Shown here: one piece after another, positions 60,273-64,000 of the stretch
Layout: each line of letters starts with the position of its first letter
Position numbering within the stretch: the stretch's first letter is position 1
From: Cepaea nemoralis
Taxonomy: Eukaryota > Mollusca > Gastropoda > Stylommatophora > Helicidae
Reading direction: 5' to 3'
Assembly (NCBI GenBank): GCA_014155875.1
Contig: JACEFZ010025123.1
Span: 279,501-343,500, forward strand
DNA: 64,000 nt
Program-made: the position numbers and the translations under genes
The notes under the pieces: model-generated
The model's input: only the letters and a program-made list of their open reading frames with translations
The model's database searches: none
What the model was told of the DNA's origin: nothing

Positions 60273-60600
60273 CAGTCGAGGTTCCAACTTCACGGCAACG
60301 GGTCTTCCCCATTATGCTCCGTTTCTGTGCCAGTGAGTATCACACAAAATGCTCCCCACTGTCCAATGTGAAAAGTGGAACAGACAGGAGTCTGGGCAAT
60401 CCAACAGCCCGCAAAGGTACACTGTGCATATTGCCGCCGCCAAGAATGCCAACACAAAAGTCTTCCACGAAAACCACAGTTCATCGTCGATGGAATTTGC
60501 AGTCACCAGAAAGACCTCATTGACCCGGGTTTTCTCACATGGCTCTGTCTCTATCCGCAATTATTACTATGTAATTTCCGTTCACTGAGCATTGAAATAG
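60273..60600 (-). mobile_element. LINE 3' end or SINE with ACTA tail
   Basis: The minus strand encodes VTANSIDDELWFSWKTFVLA and LLDCPDSCLFHFSHWTVGSI, matching the insert at 46453-46962, followed by CCTCGACTGAC and a 235-bp tail. The peptide is better preserved than the third-position bases would suggest, hinting at a real coding origin. Confidence 0.72.
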
Positions 60601-60959
60601 CGGAAGAAACCTCGAAACAAAACAGTGACCCTGGTATTTCAATATATCGCCCTCCTGCCCAAATGTGAGGTCACATTTGGCGATATATTATCCTTCGGCA
60701 CTGAATCGGTTAAGAAATGTAAGTGCAAGCAAATATATTATAGATCAACATACTTCGGACAAGCAATCTATAAGTACAGGTAGAGAAAGGGATTATATGA
60801 GACATCATGAAACCAGTGGTGACAAAGTCGAATAAGGATACAATTGTTCTTGACATTTTCAGAATATATTCACCAAAAAAAAAACAAAAAAACATTTAAG
60901 GTTTTCATTTGAAACCCTCTCTTGCGTATATTACCTATAACTAATCTATAATGGGAAAT

Positions 60960-62524
60960 GTATAATGGGAAATGTTGAAGAATTCAATCAGTTTGGCTGC
61001 AGAAACAACTATTCCAAAATTAAAGAAGGTGGGTCGTAAGAAATGGATGACAGATGAAATTTTACACCTCATGGAAACAAGAAGACTCAACAAAAATAAT
61101 CCTGCCAAATTGAAGAAATTCACAGACAAGTCAGAATATTATGTAAGGAGGCAAAAGAAGCATCGCTTGAGGAAAAGTGCTTAGACATTGAAAAACAACA
61201 CAACAGTCAAAATACCAAATTAGTGCACAAACGAATTCAGGAACTTACTAATAAAAGAACAAGTACACCAACAGGCTGTCTAAAAACTAAAGATGACAAA
61301 ATCATAATAGAAAAAGATCAGATTCGACATGTATGGACAGATTACACGAAAAACCTTTATAATGATAACAGAGAAGAACAGTATGATATTTGATTTAATA
61401 ATGAAGGGCCGCTAATTTTGAAGATGGAGTTTCGAAATGTTATTAAGCATATGAAAGCTGGCAAGGCCCCCGGTGCAGAAACATCACAACAGAAATGATT
61501 AAAGCTTTAGAAGAATTTGGACTAGATCAAGTCACCAGACTGCTGAACACATTATATGATACTGGTGATATACCTTCTGAATTATGTAACTCTGTATTTA
61601 TTGCAATCCCAAAGAAATCAGGAACCTTGTAATGTGATCAACATAGAACAATTAGTATAATATGCCACATCACAAAGATTTTGCTACGAATTATCATGCA
61701 AAGAGTGAGGAAGAAAATACAACCTTAAATATGGGAAGAACAATGTGGGTTTGTAGAAGGAAAGGGTACAGTAAATGCTGTGTATATGCTGCGAACAGTT
61801 ATTGAACGTGCTATAGAAGTAAACAAGGATATACACCTTTGCTTTATTGACTACACAAAGGCTTTTGATAGAGTTAGACATGTCAACATGGTAGATATGC
61901 TTGCAGATCTACAAATTGATGGGAAAGACATTAGACTTATAAAAAACATATATTGGAAACAACAAGCTGCCATAAGGATTGATAATAAAGTAGGACAATA
62001 TCAACCTATTAAGAGAGGTGTTAGGCAGGGATGTGTAATGTCTCCAGATCCTTTTTCCCTATACAGTGAAAATATTTTCAGGAATGTAGAAGATATAAAT
62101 GGAATCAGCATTGGAGGACGAAACATCAATAACATTAGATATGCAGATGATACATTATTGATTCCAGACAATACACAAGATCCACAACAATTAGTAGACG
62201 CAGTTGTTGTACACAGTGAGCAGCTGGGGTGGAATTAAATTGTGAGAAGACACAGGTTATGGTCGTCACTAGGAAGAGCGAAGTACCACAATGTAATATA
62301 CAAGTAAATGGGAATATTCTTCAACAAGTGAATCGGCCACAATTATCTCTGAACAGTGATGACATCTGATGGGAGATGCCTTTAAGAGATTAGAACAAGA
62401 ATCGCCATGGCGAAAGTAGCCTTTAACAAGATGAAAAACATTCTGACCAATAAAATGGTGTCAATTGACACGAGAAAAAGAGTGTTGAGGGGATACATAG
62501 AGCCTGTTCTTTTGTATGGATGTG
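60960..62524 (+). pseudogene. RTE LINE, 5'-truncated, plus strand
   Basis: SLAAETTIPKLKKVGRKKWM, TDEILHLMETRRLNKNNPAK (60972-61184), then the RT: AGKAPGAE-like near 61455, IPKKSG near 61605, ICFIDYTKAFDRVRHVNM-like motif A (61837-61890), RGVRQGCVMSPDPFSLYSE (motif B, 62010-62070) and INNIRYADDTLLIPD (motif C, 62125-62170). The longest open part is 61780-62238, ending by a frame shift. C-terminal sequence continues (VLLYGC-like near 62505) until an insertion at 62525. A stop replaces a codon near 61630. Confidence 0.87.
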
Positions 62525-64000
62525 TGTCACGGAAAAACTGCAGTTTAGTGATTCCTTGATAACTTACATATTAAAATACAAGGAAGGAGAAGGGTTAACA
62601 ATCGTGTACTTCATTCTGAGAGGAGGACGAATAAAAGATCATTGACCGACACAGATATGAAAATAGGATACAGGTGTTCGTAAAGTATCATTGCTTGACG
62701 ATCTGACGGACACGGAGAAACGGGACGATCGCGCTGGGGACACACGACCGGAGAAAACGATCAGCGAGTGAAGTTGCTTTGAAGTATTCGCGTACGGGGA
62801 AACTCAGGGAACAGCGTAACAACGGAGGACACGAACAACTAACCACTACGTGATTTCTCCGCTGTTTGACGGGCAGGATACGGCAAATTTGATTGTAGAT
62901 CAAACAATCACCGGAGGATTGGACACTGGTTATAAATAAGTAGCAACTGGGGTTGCTAGTTAGTGTGTGTTCCAAACTGGGCTGAATGAGATATGCTCCT
63001 GAGGGGGGAAAGAAAGACACGTCCCTAATGGTTTAAAGAAGAGGGGATATTAGTGTGTTATTCGCTAGTGTATTTCGATTCCAGGAACATAAGTGCATAT
63101 ATATAAGGTAACACTAATATTAGAGTAATATTAGCATAGGGAAATATGTGGTTGTGCGTAGGGTTTACTATTGCTTTCTATTTAGTGAATAGTTTATACT
63201 TTAGTGAATTCTGCTGTTTATGTCAGAGTATTCTTTCGGAGGCTGTTTCATTACGGCTGGAGAAAGACAATCACATAGACAGGGATATGAGGCAGACTTA
63301 AATCACCTGATTTAATGTTTATTACCCAGGTTCTACTACACAGCCTGACCTATCAAAGAAGATAAACCAGTACATCTCTTGTACAGAGAAAGCAGTGTTG
63401 ATAATACAGGAAAGACCTTTTAATTTAATCAGGCACTTCACTGGTGCAGTGAAAGTATGTCACAATAGCAAATCCAAAGTGGGTGACTTAACGAATGTAA
63501 AAAAAAACAGGTTTTGGTGAACCTTAGAGAAGGAACTTTATTCAAGCATAGAAAATAGGATAAAACATTGTCATTGAGTACTCACCTAAACGAAACAGGG
63601 AAGAACCCTAGACCAGTGTACCTATATTCAGAAAACGGTTAAATAACTGTGGACAGGTGTGAGGTGTTTTCACTGATGGATTATAACAACATAAAACGGA
63701 AAACTCTGTCTACGGAAAGGACTTACCGTGATCACATTACTGTACGGTGTTACTGTGGTGAACAATTGTTTGTTTTTCAAGAATTGGATTAAGTCAAGAC
63801 TCAAGCTGAACGGATCATACCGGGTGAGAACGTTCTAATTCTGTGTTTGATGTCTGATGTTTTGGCCTTTTGAATATGCCGGAGAAGATTACGAAGACTA
63901 ACATCTAAAACTCCTATCTTGCAGTCACCTTAGCAGACACTACCAACTACAGATACACATTCAATACATACAACTGACATAGTTTTCAACAATAAACAGG
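62525..64000. mobile_element. possible LTR-type insertion, 5' end only
   Basis: The RTE sequence stops at GTATGGATGTG, and new sequence begins TGTCACGGAAAAACTGC and continues to the window edge. A TGTCA start resembles the other LTR-like insertions here (TGTCAG, TGTCGC). No gag or pol frame is visible within 1,476 bp, and the far end is outside the window. No other gene is seen in this stretch. Confidence 0.45.

Larger units (their letters stand above)
59969..60713. mobile_element. second TTAA-flanked inverted-repeat element
   Basis: Left TTAACTGATTCAGCGCC and right (reverse complement) TTAACCGATTCAGTGCC, each with TTAA. It belongs with 23265-24342. Its middle is occupied by a TTAG array and a LINE/SINE end (60038-60600), so little of the original interior remains. 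Confidence 0.75.

Overview
This window looks like repeat-rich nuclear DNA from an invertebrate animal. One host gene has canonical GT-AG introns. Around it lie non-LTR retrotransposons, tRNA-headed SINEs, inverted-repeat DNA elements, LTR-like insertions, minisatellites and long microsatellites. A lophotrochozoan, probably a mollusc, is my best guess from the mix of families. That is an inference and not something the sequence proves.

Layout. 1-22.5 kb holds the 3' part of a claudin/PMP22-type four-transmembrane gene on the + strand (exons 1712-1871, 12030-12167, 17526-17707 and 22407-22544). Its introns contain a minus-strand I-type LINE fused in frame to an RTE-type endonuclease start (about 2.0-3.8 kb) and a 144-unit, 21-bp minisatellite with no indels (3892-6919). 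They also contain a full-length but dead I-superfamily LINE with a perfect 13-bp target duplication (7701-11596), SINEs, a minus-strand RT fragment, a mariner remnant and isolated LINE 3' ends. 22.5-34 kb is probable 3' UTR and intergenic DNA. It contains a 1.1-kb TTAA-flanked inverted-repeat element, SINEs sharing a core, a frameshifted C2H2 zinc-finger fragment beside an 80-bp minisatellite, and several small tandem arrays.

34.6-48.1 kb is the most striking part. A minus-strand RTE LINE is split by an 11,015-bp inverted-repeat (foldback) element (36256-47270) made of two multi-kilobase arms around a 9-base loop. It has 5'-AG...CT-3' ends, a 6-bp target duplication and no recognisable gene. 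49-55.5 kb is a 5'-truncated I-type LINE with an 11-bp target duplication. Two TG...CA insertions with 5-bp duplications later entered it, and a 380-bp tandem duplication followed. 55.8-62.5 kb has two more RTE copies, long microsatellites and a second TTAA-flanked element. An LTR-like insertion beginning TGTCAC appears to start at 62525 and run off the window.

How the parts relate. The LINEs supply reverse transcriptase activity in principle, though every copy here is broken. The SINEs share a core with the 5' region of the I-type LINE and could have been mobilised by related machinery. The nested insertions give a relative history: LINE, then LTR or foldback element, then SINE or duplication. 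Only the claudin-like gene looks like a host protein-coding locus with intact splice structure.
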